From positions 27,560,811 to 27,624,810 of the forward strand of contig NC_045128.1 of NCBI RefSeq assembly GCF_007655135.1: DNA of 64,000 bases, in the 5' to 3' direction. Made by a program: the position numbers and the translations under genes. Below are positions 48,529-59,978 of this stretch, one piece after another. The number at the start of each line of letters is the position of its first letter. Positions within the stretch are counted from its first letter, which is position 1. Source of the stretch: Punica granatum (taxonomy: Eukaryota; Streptophyta; Magnoliopsida; Myrtales; Lythraceae). Under the pieces are notes generated by a model. It made no database searches. It was given only the letters and a program-made list of their open reading frames with translations, and was not told the origin of the DNA.

Positions 48529-49362
48529 TCCTCTGCCTACGATGAGACACCTGAGAGGTTTTCCTCAGCTAGGACTTGGGAGCAACCAACAAATCCAAAT
48601 CAATTGCGCTCACTACCGCTGAAAGCAGAAATTGCACTCCAATCCAACAGCAATAACTCAATGGAAAATTAGGGCAATGTTCAACACCTCTCGCGGAATC
48701 ACTAATAAGGGCAGAAATCTGCAAATTACAGAACTCGGAAACGAAGAATCGCTACCTTCACTTCAATCGGACATCACAGCAGCTGGGTAGAGGAGAGGAG
48801 ATGAGGGGGAAGGTGAAGGTGAGGCGGAAGCAGAGCAGCAGAGATGGACTACGGGCTGACTGAAACCTCTCCTCTCTTCTTCCGTTCCCGTCCCTCGGCC
48901 GTACCGGCTAAATTCGGCTCGAGCCCAACTCGGTGAAGGCTTGGCTCGGCTTTGCAGCGGCTCGTTTAAGTCTCATAAAGACACTTCCACCAGGCCCAGT
49001 AGTCCAATTGAGTCAGCCCATTGAGCAAAGCCCACAACCTCTACGCACACACTACTTGGCATTTTTTTTTCCCCGGTGTACTCTTGGCAATTTGCAATTC
49101 TTCATATCGAAATGCGTATGTTTTTTATATATTACTTAGGCCAATTTTTTGTTAAAAAAACAAAACTTGTCTAGATATGATTAATTTTTCATGCTAATCT
49201 CTTTGTATAGTAAATGTAACGTCGACTATTTGAGTTTCCATATTAAAACTTAAAAGTAACCATTTTCTTTTAATATAATTGACCATGTTATACCTACTCG
49301 CAATACAATAATATCATAATTTATTATATGTGTCTATACAAAAATATCATCATGATATGAAG
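48529..49362. other. Upstream region of the SET-domain gene and intergenic spacer
   Basis: 48580-48830 is the likely leader and promoter of the minus-strand SET gene (a GA-rich stretch at about 48785-48840, no TATA box found). The remainder to 49362 is AT-rich with no gene. Confidence 0.45.
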
Positions 49363-49839
49363 TGTTATGGACTAGACAATTGGCCCAACTCATCTGGTTC
49401 GACTTACCATCACGAGCCCACCTTGATACACCGAACCGGTAATAATATCTTGTGGATATATTTCTTCCATAATTATCTCTCATATATTTCCTAATATCTT
49501 TGATATTATCTCTTAAATATTCTACTGATGTATATATCTTATCTACGAGATATTGTTTCATATCTCTAACGTTATATATGATAAGTACATTTACTTATTA
49601 TTTGTTATCAAATATTCTACACAGATTACGATATCCCGATGCAGATATCTCAGGACTCTTATAAATACCTCTCCGGGTACTTCTAAACCCTAGGTTCAAT
49701 TTTTTTACATTTCTTCAATACATTCTCATTTAAGCATTTGAGAGAAAAATCGGGATTCCCTCCCATTCTTCCATTTTTGCTGGTCACTCGAGACTCGTGG
49801 TCTGCATATGATTAAAGTCCAAGAATCAAGATCTTATCA
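49363..49839 (+). repeat. 5' LTR of the gag-only element
   Basis: 477 bp. It shares with the right LTR long blocks such as ATATATGATAAGTACATTTA and GTTATCAAATATTCTACACA and the transcription-start-like TATAAATACCTCTCC (about 49661). Confidence 0.88.
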
Positions 49840-49982
49840 TTGGCGTCGTCCATGGGAAACGACACGATAAGTCATAATGTCGACTGTTTTCCATTACATT
49901 GAGAAGAAATAATGGTTCTGATTAGAAGTGCCGCAAATTCTCAAGTCGGAAACGACAGGCTCGGGGGGTTTCGCAGCAAGAT

Positions 49983-51427
49983 GTGACAAACCACTCGGCC
50001 GGATCTCGGGGGGCTCCAAATTATTCACGACGGGTTTCAAGAAGTAACCCAGTGCAATCGACTCATCAAGATCCACCACCGCCACAACATGACCTAAACG
50101 TGGTCCGACTAGATCAACTAGCACTTGATGTACGAGCAACGATGGAAGCAATCATCATAACCTCTTAAGACCCTCAGGCTAACTTGGAAGGACATGCAAC
50201 GTCTAACCAAAGGCTAAAACAAGCAGAAGAGGATGTTGTCTCCTCTAAGCGTAGGCCCAAAGCCCCCCTCGAAGTGGACTCCGAGAAGCTGCCCAGTTAT
50301 ATGCCCTCGCTAGTCACAATCCTTCTTGGATCGGCTCCAGCTCTCTCTCTAAAAGATATCCAGCACATGGTAGCAAAGCAAGTAGCTAAAGTCATGCAAG
50401 CCACAAAGCCACAGCAACAAGGGTTCCCGTCCTTCAAGGAAGACTCTGATTCGCCTTCTACGGGGAGATCCTTCTTGTTAAAGTATCCCGTAAATTCACT
50501 CTTCCTCAGATTGCCTTATACGATGGGAAGACAAACCCAGTGAACCATGTTCGCCGGTACGCGGCTTCTCTCTTGAAAAGAGGAGTGTCAAAACAAGCAA
50601 AATGCCTCAAATTCCTTGGAACTCTAACTGGTGATGCAGTGGACTAATTTCATTCTCTACCACCTAGCTCGATAACGAGTTTCAAGTAGTTGAATGAGCT
50701 ATTTCTAGAGAGGTTCGCAAGCATGCACCAAGTGAAGAGGAGTGTCATTGAGTTATTTTCCCTAGAGCAAAGGGAAAGAGAGTCCCTTCGCCACTGGGTA
50801 ACAGGTTCTTCAAAGCTTTGACTGAGGTGGTAGGCTTGATTCAACGTGAGGAGATGAAGGCCTTTCAAAGAGGCTCAAGAAATGAGGACTTCACGAAGAG
50901 TCTGATCATTACACCTCCTAATAGCTTTGCTAATATATCTGCCCGTGCAAGAAAATTAATGGTTGTCAAAGAGTCCGTCTCCGTGTGGAAGAAGAAAGAG
51001 CACGTAGGTGAGAAAAGGAAAGATCACTCGAAAGAAGATGCGCATGACGAAAACAGTCATTCTGGATAGGGAAATTAACCCTCTCAACGCACCAAAAGCG
51101 GTTGTTCTTAATGAGATTGAGTGGCTTGGTATTGGGACACCTCCACAAGTGAAGAAGAAGGGAGATATAGGTAATGATCCAAATAGTTACTGCAGGTACC
51201 CTAAAGCTCGGGGCCACAACACCGAGGATTGCAAGACGCTAAAAGTAGACATTGAAAGGCTTATTCAAGCTGGCCACTTAAGGTCATTTATTCAAAAGGG
51301 AGGTCGCAAAGACAGAGCTCGAAGCCCCTGCCACGGTAGGAGTCCCTCGCGGCGCAAGAAGCCCGATCTATACTGCTCAAAACGCAGTAAATTTTGCGAG
51401 GACTTCGCAAGCAGAGTTATTCCTTGA
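49983..51427 (+). pseudogene. Gypsy-type gag remnant
   Basis: Broken frames read, in order, an acidic and Pro-rich N-terminus, the capsid-like segment DGKTNPVNHVRRYAASLLKR and FHSLPPSSI with ELFLERFASMHQVKRS, and a zinc-knuckle-like YCRYPKARGHNTEDC followed by LKVDIERLIQAGHLRSFI. These are hallmarks of plant Gypsy gag (Retrotrans_gag family). The frame shifts near 50450-50520, and several stops occur between 50640 and 51000. The basic tail is RSPCHGRSPSRRKKP. Not functional now. Confidence 0.78.
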
Positions 51428-51544
51428 AAGATCCCATAAAAAGGGAAATTTTTTAATGCTTATGATTTTTGTTTTATAGGAAATTTATTTTTAGTACTTA
51501 AGATGCTTTCAGTTACATTATAATCTATTTCAACCTTCACTTGC

Positions 51545-51835
51545 TAATGCGATGCCTAAAAACCTCTCATAACGAGGCCCTCACTCAGAACACGATGTTT
51601 AAAACCCTCACATAATGAGACCTTCGCTCATAATGCGACGTCTAAAGACCTCTCATAACACTGGCCATTGTTCATAACATGATGCCTAAGGACATCTCAT
51701 AATGAGGCCATCACCCATAACGCGATGGGAAACCTACTCAAAGTAAGGACATCGCTCATAAAGTGAAGGAAGATCTCTTAAGACAAAGGCATCGCCTCCA
51801 ATGTGATAATAACGGCACTTGACTTTGATCTACCC
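51545..51835 (+). repeat. Imperfect tandem repeats of about 43 bp near the element 3' end
   Basis: Four to five diverged units share (A/T)CTCATAA(C/T)GAGGCC(C/A)TC, then CATAA(C/T)GCGATG, then CCTAA(A/G)GAC. They lie between the gag remnant and the purine tract in front of the right LTR, a position where other LTR elements also carry short repeat arrays. Confidence 0.75.
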
Positions 51836-51870
51836 CCGTGAAGTCTCGAGCTCACAGGAGTGGGGGGCTA

Positions 51871-52325
51871 TGTTAGGGACCAATGGTCCAACCCATCCCA
51901 CTCAACTTACCATCACGGGCTGATCTTGATACACCGAACTGGTAACAATATCTAGTGGATATATCTTTTCCACAATTATCTCTCATATATCTCATAATAT
52001 ATGTGATATTATCTCTTTAATATTCTATTGATATATATATATCTTATATGTGATATATTGTTTCCTATATCTAATATTATATATGATAAGTACATTTACT
52101 TGTTATTTGTTATCAAATATTCTACACAGATTATGATAACTCATTATAGGTATCTCGGGACTCCTATAAAAACCTCTCCAGGTACCCTTAAACCTTAGAT
52201 TCAATTCTTTTACCTTTCTTCGAGCATCGAAGAGGGGAATGGAGATTCCCTCTCATTCTTCCTTTTTTTGCAGGTCACTTGAGACTCGTGTTCTACTCGT
52301 GATTAAGGTCCGAAAATGGTCTTCC
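51871..52325 (+). repeat. 3' LTR of the gag-only element
   Basis: It starts TGTTAGGGACC directly after the purine tract. The outer end is less certain than the inner one because similarity to the left LTR fades after GATTAAGGTCC (about 52300-52311). Confidence 0.82.
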
Positions 52326-52991
52326 TTTGTCTTACTATACCCTTACCAAAATGGTCTTACGGATTGGAGTATATCACAAATATTTTGGGCAACTTAGTAG
52401 TGCAAAATTCAATTTTGATATAAGAAAGGAAATACGAGAGATCTCAATCGACAATTCACACGATTTTGTACCGTGAGACGACATATAATATGTGGTGATG
52501 AGAAGAAGAATTAATCATATATATATATATATATAGTTTTATCCCCATAATAAATAGGATTAGAAAAGTAATTTTATATATGGTATAAAGCCATAAAGGT
52601 AAATATCTAAATATACAATTATAAATGTATATACAATTAGGATTAAAATTAATAAATGCATATAAATTATTAAAGACTTAATAATTTTATTATATGCACA
52701 TTCTTGATTTAAAATATATAATCTCAAAATTTATTTATAAAAAATAAAATTTCTTAAAATAAATGTCTATAAAAACTTTTTGGCATAATTAGAAACTAAA
52801 AGAAAAATCTATTATATGCAATAAGTATATTTAAATATTGGACACTTTTAAAATAGTAATAGATAAATCTATTTATTTAAGTATTTTAAAAAATAGATGA
52901 TTTGTACTTCTTTTTTTTACATGGAGACAATTTATTACAATTGTTTAGAATTTGATATTTTAAAAAATATAATATGTTTTCTAAATAATAT
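52326..52991. other. Gene-free, very AT-rich stretch
   Basis: No coding region. The interval is mostly A and T with a (TA)n run at about 52518-52535. It may be part of the element whose inverted segment lies at 52992-53487. Confidence 0.45.
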
Positions 52992-53487
52992 CATTTTTTC
53001 ATTTATATTTGATATTATAATTAATTTCTAGTTATTTTGAATTTGTCATTGTATGCACTAGTATTTTAGTACTTTCAACTTTAAGAACATAAATATAACT
53101 TAATGAAAATTTCAATTGTAATGTCAAAATTTTTAAAAATTCATCTAAAAATAATTATTTTAAATAATAATTCGTATCGGACGGGCGAAAAAAATAAATA
53201 AATAAAGTTAGCATGTACATTAATAAAAAAAAAAGCGTGACTAATTGGCCTCGCCGAGGAGGAGAATCCCCGCAACTCTAAGCAGTGGGCAAACATTTAA
53301 CAAAGTAAATAGGCCCACTGGCTGTATTTCCAATTGGCAGCGTCTGCCCACGATTGACCCCAAAAGACGATGTTGAGTGGTTGTTTTGAGCACTGAAAGT
53401 CGTACGCGAATAATCACTTCCAGCGGTTGGCCTTGAAAAATAATGGAGTACGCTTGTTCAACTGCCATGTAAGTCGTTTCTAGGAAT
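52992..53487 (-). repeat. Inverted repeat arm, paired with 57733-58228
   Basis: About 495 bp of high similarity to the inverse complement of 57733-58228. Shared landmarks are CACTTCCAGCGGTTGGCCTTG, CGTACGCGAATAATCACTTC, CCAATTGGCAGCGTCTGCCC and GGCCTCGCCGAGGAGGAGAAT. An internal open frame is kept in both arms but has no recognisable domain. Confidence 0.85.
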
Positions 53488-54278
53488 ATAATGTTCAATG
53501 CCCATATGGTATTCTAGGTGTAATTTAACAAGCAGGCCTCCATCTTGTGAGTAAATAATTCGCACGTGTACGTGGAAGTTCTTCCTCTCGTGAATTTGTC
53601 ACTCATTTTCCTTTATTTTTTGCTTGACGGATAAACCGTTTTCCCTCGATCTTGTAATATCCGATTGAGCATTTTTTTCTATATCCGTTCCTATTTGTGA
53701 ATTTTAATAAATCTACTTAACACATGGGGGAAAAAAGTCAAAGAAGAACAAAGTATGACCTATGATAGAATCCCACTTAAACAGTTCCTCCTCCGTCTTT
53801 CCATCTTATTCGTGAATGTTGATGCGCGTGAAATGAAATACGACTTTTATCCATAGTTGTGAATAATTAAACTGATATACATGTATGCCTTTTAAATATT
53901 GCGACTCATTTGATGAGTATGAACTGCCTCTATTTGGGCCACTAAGTCTATACCACTATATATTCTTAACCTACTACTACGTATCTCAAACTTAACCCGG
54001 TACATATCTACTAAAATTAAAATTAATATGCTTTAGGAACCTGATTAGAGGGGTATCAACTTCGTGATTAGGTTCGTCCGTGCCTTTGCCTACCGCAAAT
54101 CTCGTCCCAGGGTGGGAGCGGGGAGGAGAGACAGGACTCTTTAAAAGAACAGCAGCCTGTGGACCCCATTAAGGACACGTACGATGGGATCAATGGTCAG
54201 AGGAGGATCACTCTGAAAGTGGATTCCTAGCAGCAAGTAGGTTAGATAGAGCTTAGGTGGGATGTGTGATTGGATAAA

Positions 54279-54314
<36 letters not shown>

Positions 54315-55600
54315 GACGTGCATCAGATGACAGGTTGGAAGAATCCCACCCCCACCCTCCAAATCATCGCCATATGTATCGCAATTGCTACTAGTGTAAT
54401 CAATTCATTCATTCATTATCCTTTTCTTTCACATTTCTCTACATGTACACGTGTGGATAATACTTAACCTCAATTAGAATTTAATATTAAAAGAAAGATG
54501 CCGGTGGCTTAGGAACAAAAGGACACAATATCAATTCACAAAATGCGAATAATGTTGTAGATGTCTCATGATTAACTTGGTGAGGTCAGTCTAGAAGACG
54601 CTTTGATAAGATCAGAAGTGGAAACCTAACGATGATATTGGTAGATTATAAAATTATTTGGATTTATTTGATGAGATACTTAGTATAATTCACGTACTTT
54701 GTGGATGAAATAGTGTTTCCGGTGAAAAGGAAACGAGGTTGAGACTGCAAGCAGTCGACTGTAATATTATGAACAGCCAAGTGCAAAAAAGCATGAAAGT
54801 AGACCTTGCTAGACAAAATTGACTGACCATCTACCGCCTCGACTATACAGTCTACTGTAGTGGCGATCATTTTTTTCTTCTTGTCTGAAAATCTCCATTA
54901 ACAAAAGCTTCCTCCGTAGGACATCTCCCGAACGAAACGGTATGTTACGAAGAGAAACATCTCTTCGATTTGTGTCCCTTGAATGCAAATAATAGAGGCT
55001 CTTAAACTAAAAGTTTAATGAATTACAACAATTTCGGAATTTTGTGAGTGAGAGCGAGTTTTCCAAATATTCTCATCGAAAGAATTCTGGATCTCGTTGT
55101 ACCAAGAGTCCTTTGCTTTAACCCGATAACGGCTTAGTGTGGGGGCAAGTAGTCTTTTTTAGAAAGTGTTCATTCGTGTCTCGAGATATTTCCCTTCAAG
55201 TTTTCGATTGGGTTCATCAAGTTCATATTCGCGTTTGTTTGTGTGCTCGTGATCAAGTGTTCGTATTCGAGAATTTGTGAAGATTGTCTCTTCTATGATT
55301 GTTCAACTACCCACAGTATCCAACACTTAACAGAAGGCTAAGAGCTTTGTTTGCGAGCCTGACCAGCCTAATTGATGTGCCCTCATGAGGCTCTGAGAGA
55401 ATATGCCGTAATAATGTCCGGCATTCGTCTTCCCTAACATTGTGAAGTGATGTTCTGCACCATCAGCGGAGGACTATATATCAATGTTTGTTACAGTGAC
55501 AAAGAGCCAAATTGTGAGAGGTAGGGACCCCTCCAATTGATGATCAGAAGAGGCCGAAGAGGGCCACATACCTGTCTTGTCAAAGTGTAACCAGTGACAA
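53488..55600. other. Gene-free stretch
   Basis: Contains a G34 run (54279-54312). 54940-55340 has leader- or LTR-like character and includes a terminus-like CCAACACTTAACAG, but no partner repeat was found. No coding gene. Confidence 0.4.
54279..54312. repeat. Poly-G run of 34
   Basis: Uninterrupted G tract in unremarkable flanking sequence (TGGATAAA before, CCGACGTG after). It is exceptionally long for a plant genome. Confidence 0.85.
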
Positions 55601-55649
55601 AATTTTAATGTCGCCCTTTTTATGTTTTTTTTTTTTGGCTCATTCCCTC

Positions 55650-55925
55650 CGACTCTGCAATATGCTTCTTTCTGGAGATTGCAAGGACCTCCTCGACTGC
55701 CTCTCATCTTGGGGATCCCCATCCGACCCCTCTATCCACTCCATTATAGATGATATACTAGTAGATCTCTCTGCTTTTGACTCTAGGGATGTATTATTTA
55801 TTCCTCGGGACGAAAACTACCTCGCCCATAACATTGCCCGATGGGCTGCATTTTGTAACATTGATGGACCTATTGCCATCTCCTCAATCCCCTCATCTGT
55901 TCTTACTGGGGATGAAGAGATGTGA
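55650..55925 (+). pseudogene. LINE-type RNase H (RVT_3) C-terminal fragment
   Basis: The frame reads DCKDLLDCLSSWG, HSIIDDILVDLSAFDSRDVL, then FIPRDENYLAHNIARWAAF and ends PSSVLTGDEEM. This matches the C-terminal half of the RNase H domain that ends many plant non-LTR reverse transcriptases: a conserved IP-R-x-N-x-x-AH-x-(I/L)-AR core followed by a short hydrophilic tail. No reverse transcriptase is found upstream. An isolated fragment. Confidence 0.65.
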
Positions 55926-55929
55926 TAAA

Positions 55930-56560
55930 GCCATTAAGCTTTTATTCTAGTATTACTTTCAATGAATTACCTTTTCTAGCAAATAAAAAAAAACATGAAT
56001 ATTGTAAGAATTTCATATGGTACTTAGAAAACGCGTTGCTTGCTTCCTATATCTAGTCAATTCTACATGATAAGCTTTCAAATTTGAAATTTCATGAGAA
56101 GAATAATGTTAAGTACCACATATATATATATATGTAAACCATGCCCTTCATCTAACGAGATTGATCTTGGAAGTTTTCATTTGATTATCCCTTCAAGAGC
56201 TCGCCGAATTATTCCATCTAAACAGATCAGCACCGCGAAGTATAACTAGGATCGCGGTCCTTTTCCTAATTAATGAAACTCGAGCAATTATAACACTCCC
56301 ACGCCATGCATTAGTGTTCCTATGAAATTAGAACGGAACAACAGGATGGGAGAATGTCAAGACACATGCGACAAAGAAAGTCAAAAACCTCTCCCACGAG
56401 GACAATCTTATATGATTTGTTTCCCTGTATTTTGATAAATAATAATTCAAACTAATTAACACAGTATCTAGAATAGAACGGTTGATTGGGATCAAATCTT
56501 AATATAGACACGCCAAAGAGTGTAGTACAATAATACGGGCTCTCGCCTAAAATCTCAAGA
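55930..56560. other. Gene-free stretch
   Basis: Could include the 3' tail of the LINE fragment. No other features, except a short (TA)n run at about 56121-56133. Confidence 0.4.
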
Positions 56561-56750
56561 TTTTCCGAGTTCAATCTTTTTTTCGGTGTATACTTAATAT
56601 CCAGAAGCCCAATAGATTCTTACTAATCTAATTCGAGTTGGGTCGACTCACAAAGGGAAAAAACTCTCACAATGAAAAATTTTCACACAAATTCGAGACA
56701 TTATTTAAGGAAAATAAGTATCGAATCGCTTTAAATTTTCTAAGTTCAAT
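56561..56750 (-). mobile_element. SINE family A copy with near-perfect 15-bp target duplication
   Basis: The body is 56576-56735. It is flanked by TTTTCCGAGTTCAAT (56561-56575) and TTTTCTAAGTTCAAT (56736-56750), 13 of 15 identical. In reverse it has TTCGGTGTATACTT, AATCTAATTCGAGTTGG, GGAAAAAACTCTCAC and GTATCGAATCGCTTTAA. It is diverged relative to the 40523 copy and somewhat shortened. Confidence 0.75.
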
Positions 56751-56832
56751 TTTCGTCAATAGAATTTTTCATACTCTTTTATTTTTATTTATACTTTTTT
56801 ACAGTAAGTCAATGAATTTCTCTTGTAAATAA

Positions 56833-57720
56833 AAACGAAAAGAGTTAAATGCACTTTGCCTCCCGACCTATAAGGTGAAATTAGGTTTGCCCCCCAACCT
56901 ATGAATTTTGGCAGAGTACCCCCTCACCTAATCCAAAAATAAGCAATGTGACTCCCGGATTAAATTCCGATCAGAATTCCAACCAAAAGAAGGCACATGC
57001 TAATCACATGTCAATTTAATGGGGGCAAAATTGTCACGGGGAATAATTAATTAAAAATTGAATTTTTGCAAAATTAGGCTATTTTGATCGTTCGTCTTTC
57101 CCGATGTCTGCAAAACAACACAAACACAGAGTAGGCGTGTGGAAATTCCAGAAAACCAGCAAACTGCACATAGACGATGAGGGATAATGATTATTTTGAG
57201 CTGCCCAGAACACCCACACACTAAATTGAACCAATTAGAACATCAGATGCAGCAATGGAAAATCAGTGGCACTCAATAGCAAGGAATCGAAAAATCACCA
57301 GATGAAGAGGGTTAGATGACGGACGAGTAGAGAAGGCGGACGACGATTAGAGAATGATGAACTGCGGTAGACGAGCAGAGAAGGCTGACGGTTACCGGAT
57401 TCAATTAGATTCACAGTGGTGCTTGCGGTCGGGGAAGAGCTGTAGACATCGGGGAAGACGAACGATCAAAATAGCCTAATTTTGCAAAAATTCAATTTTT
57501 AATTAATTATTCCCTGTGATAATTTTGCCCCCATTAAATTGACATGTGATCAACATGTGCCTTCTTTTGACCGGAATTATGACCAAAATTTAATCCGGGA
57601 GTCACATTGGTTATTTTTAGATTAGATGAAGGGGCACTCTGCCAAAATTCATAGGTCGGGGGGCAAACCTAATTTCACCTCATAGGTCAGGGGCCAAAGT
57701 GCATTTAACTCAAACGAAAA
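56833..57720. mobile_element. Mutator-like MITE with long TIRs and 9-bp target duplication
   Basis: The element body is 56842-57711 (870 bp). It starts GAGTTAAATGCACTTTG and ends in the inverse, with about 255-265 bp of terminal inverted repeat on each side and a non-repeated centre at about 57110-57447. The duplication AAACGAAAA is exact at 56833-56841 and 57712-57720. Long TIRs with a 9-bp duplication define Mutator-like elements. No transposase is present. The centre contains GC-richer segments that could be captured host sequence. Confidence 0.9.
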
Positions 57721-57732
57721 TAGGTAATAATG

Positions 57733-58228
57733 GGCCGGGCAGCTGAAAACAGATGGATGGCCCACTCTATTATTTTTCAAGGCCAACCACTGGAAGTGAT
57801 TATTCGCGTACGACTTTCAGTGCGAGAAACAACCACTCAACTTTGTCTTTTGGGGTCAATTGCGGGCAGACACTGCCAATTGGAAATACAGCCAGTGGGC
57901 CTATTTACTTTGTTAGATGTTTGCCTACTGCTAAGAGTTGCCGGGATTCTCCTCCTCGGCGAGGCCAATTAATCACACTTTTTTTTCATGTACATGTTAG
58001 CTTTTTCTTTTCTTTTTTTTTTTTTGCCAGTCCAATGTACAAATTATTAATTAGAATAGATATTTTTAGATGGATTTTTAAAAGTTTTGATATTGCAATT
58101 GAAATTTTCATTAAGTTATATTTATGTTCTTAAGCTGAAAGTACTAAAATACTAGTGCATACAATACAATGACAAATTCAGAATAACTGGAAATTAATTA
58201 TAATATCAAATATGAATGAAAAAATACA
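57733..58228 (+). repeat. Inverted repeat arm, paired with 52992-53487
   Basis: It reads the same sequence as 52992-53487 in the opposite direction and begins 13 bp beyond the Mutator-like element. Similarity stops at about 58228 (GAAAAAATAC), and the following 470 bp run to a Helitron-like 3' end. Confidence 0.85.
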
Positions 58229-58665
58229 ATAACATAAGTCAAGTTAATAAAGTGAAATATAGAATATAACGCTTACAAATACATTGAAAACATGAAAGTA
58301 AGAATAATAGTCTCAATAAAATGTTCCATTTCGATTTTTTTTCTTCAAAGTATTTTTTGAGTTGTGGTTTCAAAATATTCACCATCACTTGCATTTTTTT
58401 TTCATTTGATTGTCAAAATATTTCATTATATTTGATATATTAAAATTATTATCTACTACCATTATATATTTCATATAACCTATAATCACTATAAAATTTT
58501 TAAATATCAATTTACAAATTATTGGCCAAAATCGTAAAAATACAAAAATTACTAGTAATAAATTCACGAATATAATCTATAAACATCAATGATAAAATTA
58601 CAAGTCGTCATTCCATTTTATTTCTAAATATAATTTATTAGAAAAATTACTAAAATATATAAAAT

Positions 58666-58697
58666 TAGACGCCCGCGCAAGCAGGCAGGAAGACTAA
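58666..58697 (+). mobile_element. Candidate Helitron 3' end
   Basis: A stem with one mismatch, GCCCGC-GCAA-GCAGGC (58671-58686), is followed seven bases later by CTAA (58694-58697) and then T, as required of a Helitron 3' terminus. The 5' end was not identified. The element may include the arm at 57733-58228. Confidence 0.5.
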
Positions 58698-59978
58698 TTG
58701 GATAATCAATCCTCTCATCCGTACAATATACATTAACTAGGTCCTTTAAGAAAATGTCAAGTGGGGTCGACTTCATATAGCTTTCTAATTAAAGGGCTTA
58801 ATCACTTCGGGATTATGTTGTCGGCTAATAATGCTGGAGAAACACTCGCCTCACGTCTCTCTTTCACCCAACCTACCCCACCAAAAATTCCCTTCTCTTT
58901 TAGCGGCGTTATGTTGGCGCAAGTGCAGACGCCAAGTAACTTCCACATCTTAATTTATCCTCACTAAATCGCGATGAAAGTATCAATTATAAAGACGAAA
59001 ATTAGAATCAAATATCCCCCAATTAATGATCCATGTCTCTCTATGCACGCCAATTGATTATGTAGAAGGTTGGGAATCAACTGCAGACAGCTGAGTCCAT
59101 TATATTCCAAGGGACCGACTGCAACTCAGGGTTGGATCGGGTTGGTGCAAGAATGATGCTGACCATACTAACATGAGCAAAATGACAAGGAGGTGCCTTG
59201 TGAGTACGCGAGGTTCCGTATCTTCCGAGCTAGTGAAGGTTAATTGTCTATGCTTCGATCATTTCACGACTTGATTGCACTGAAAGTTGTAACAAAGACC
59301 GACCTGAACAACACTTGCTAGTGGCAACACACACCATGAAATTTCGTTTTAATTTTTGAAAATTTTAGTTGTATCTTTCACAAAATTGTCAATTTCGTAA
59401 AGAAAAGAGAAAAGTTGATGCTCCTAATAGAAAGGATGAAAAAATAGCCAGACAAATATATATATATATATAATTATATCTTGTTTGGTATAGTTTTTCT
59501 ATAGTGTCATTTTATCCAATAGAGTTAAACAGTGCTCGAAGGCTACTTAGAAGCAGCAAGGAGGCACAAACGAACCACTGGGCTACACCATCATCTTACC
59601 CTCCATCTTTTTTGGCTTTTTACTTTGTGCAATCCCCTTGAAAGATATGATACAAAACTTGCATCATGCTTCTTAACTTTTCCATTATTTCTGGGGTAGA
59701 CATAGATGCGTTTTAGCTTTAACATGAACTGTAATGCGACTGTTCATAAATCCAATCATAAGTCTCTACTTTGCTTTTCTTGTATCGCAGCAAAAGAAAA
59801 GAATTTTCCTTTACCCAACAAAAAAAACACCCTTTTTTTTCTTTTTCTATAATTGACTATAAGTGAGACATTATTTATGTGGGATATATATCTTTCCTTC
59901 CTACCGAAGCCCAATATATATGTGATTGATGCGGTATATCTAATTGTCTAATCTATATTATTGTAAAGAGAGTTACTA
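58698..59978. other. Gene-free stretch
   Basis: AT-rich, no frame with a recognised domain. A short (TA)n run is near 59458-59472. Confidence 0.45.

Larger units (their letters stand above)
49363..52325 (+). mobile_element. Short Gypsy-type LTR element carrying only gag (TR-GAG/LARD-like)
   Basis: LTRs at 49363-49839 and 51871-about 52325 flank about 2.03 kb. Both begin TGTTA. A primer-site-like TTGGCGTCGTCCATGG follows the left LTR directly, resembling the tRNA-Asp-type site with TGGCGCCGT seen in many plant Gypsy elements. A purine tract (GGAGTGGGGGGCTA) precedes the right LTR. No protease, reverse transcriptase or integrase fits in the internal space, so it must have been mobilised in trans. 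Confidence 0.85.

Noticed and set aside
53241..53498. Open frame conserved in both inverted arms (also 57730-57972)
   Set aside because: Conserved only because the DNA is duplicated. No domain recognised, so not called a gene.
54270..54467. Open frame across the poly-G run
   Set aside because: It is a poly-glycine artefact of the G34 tract.
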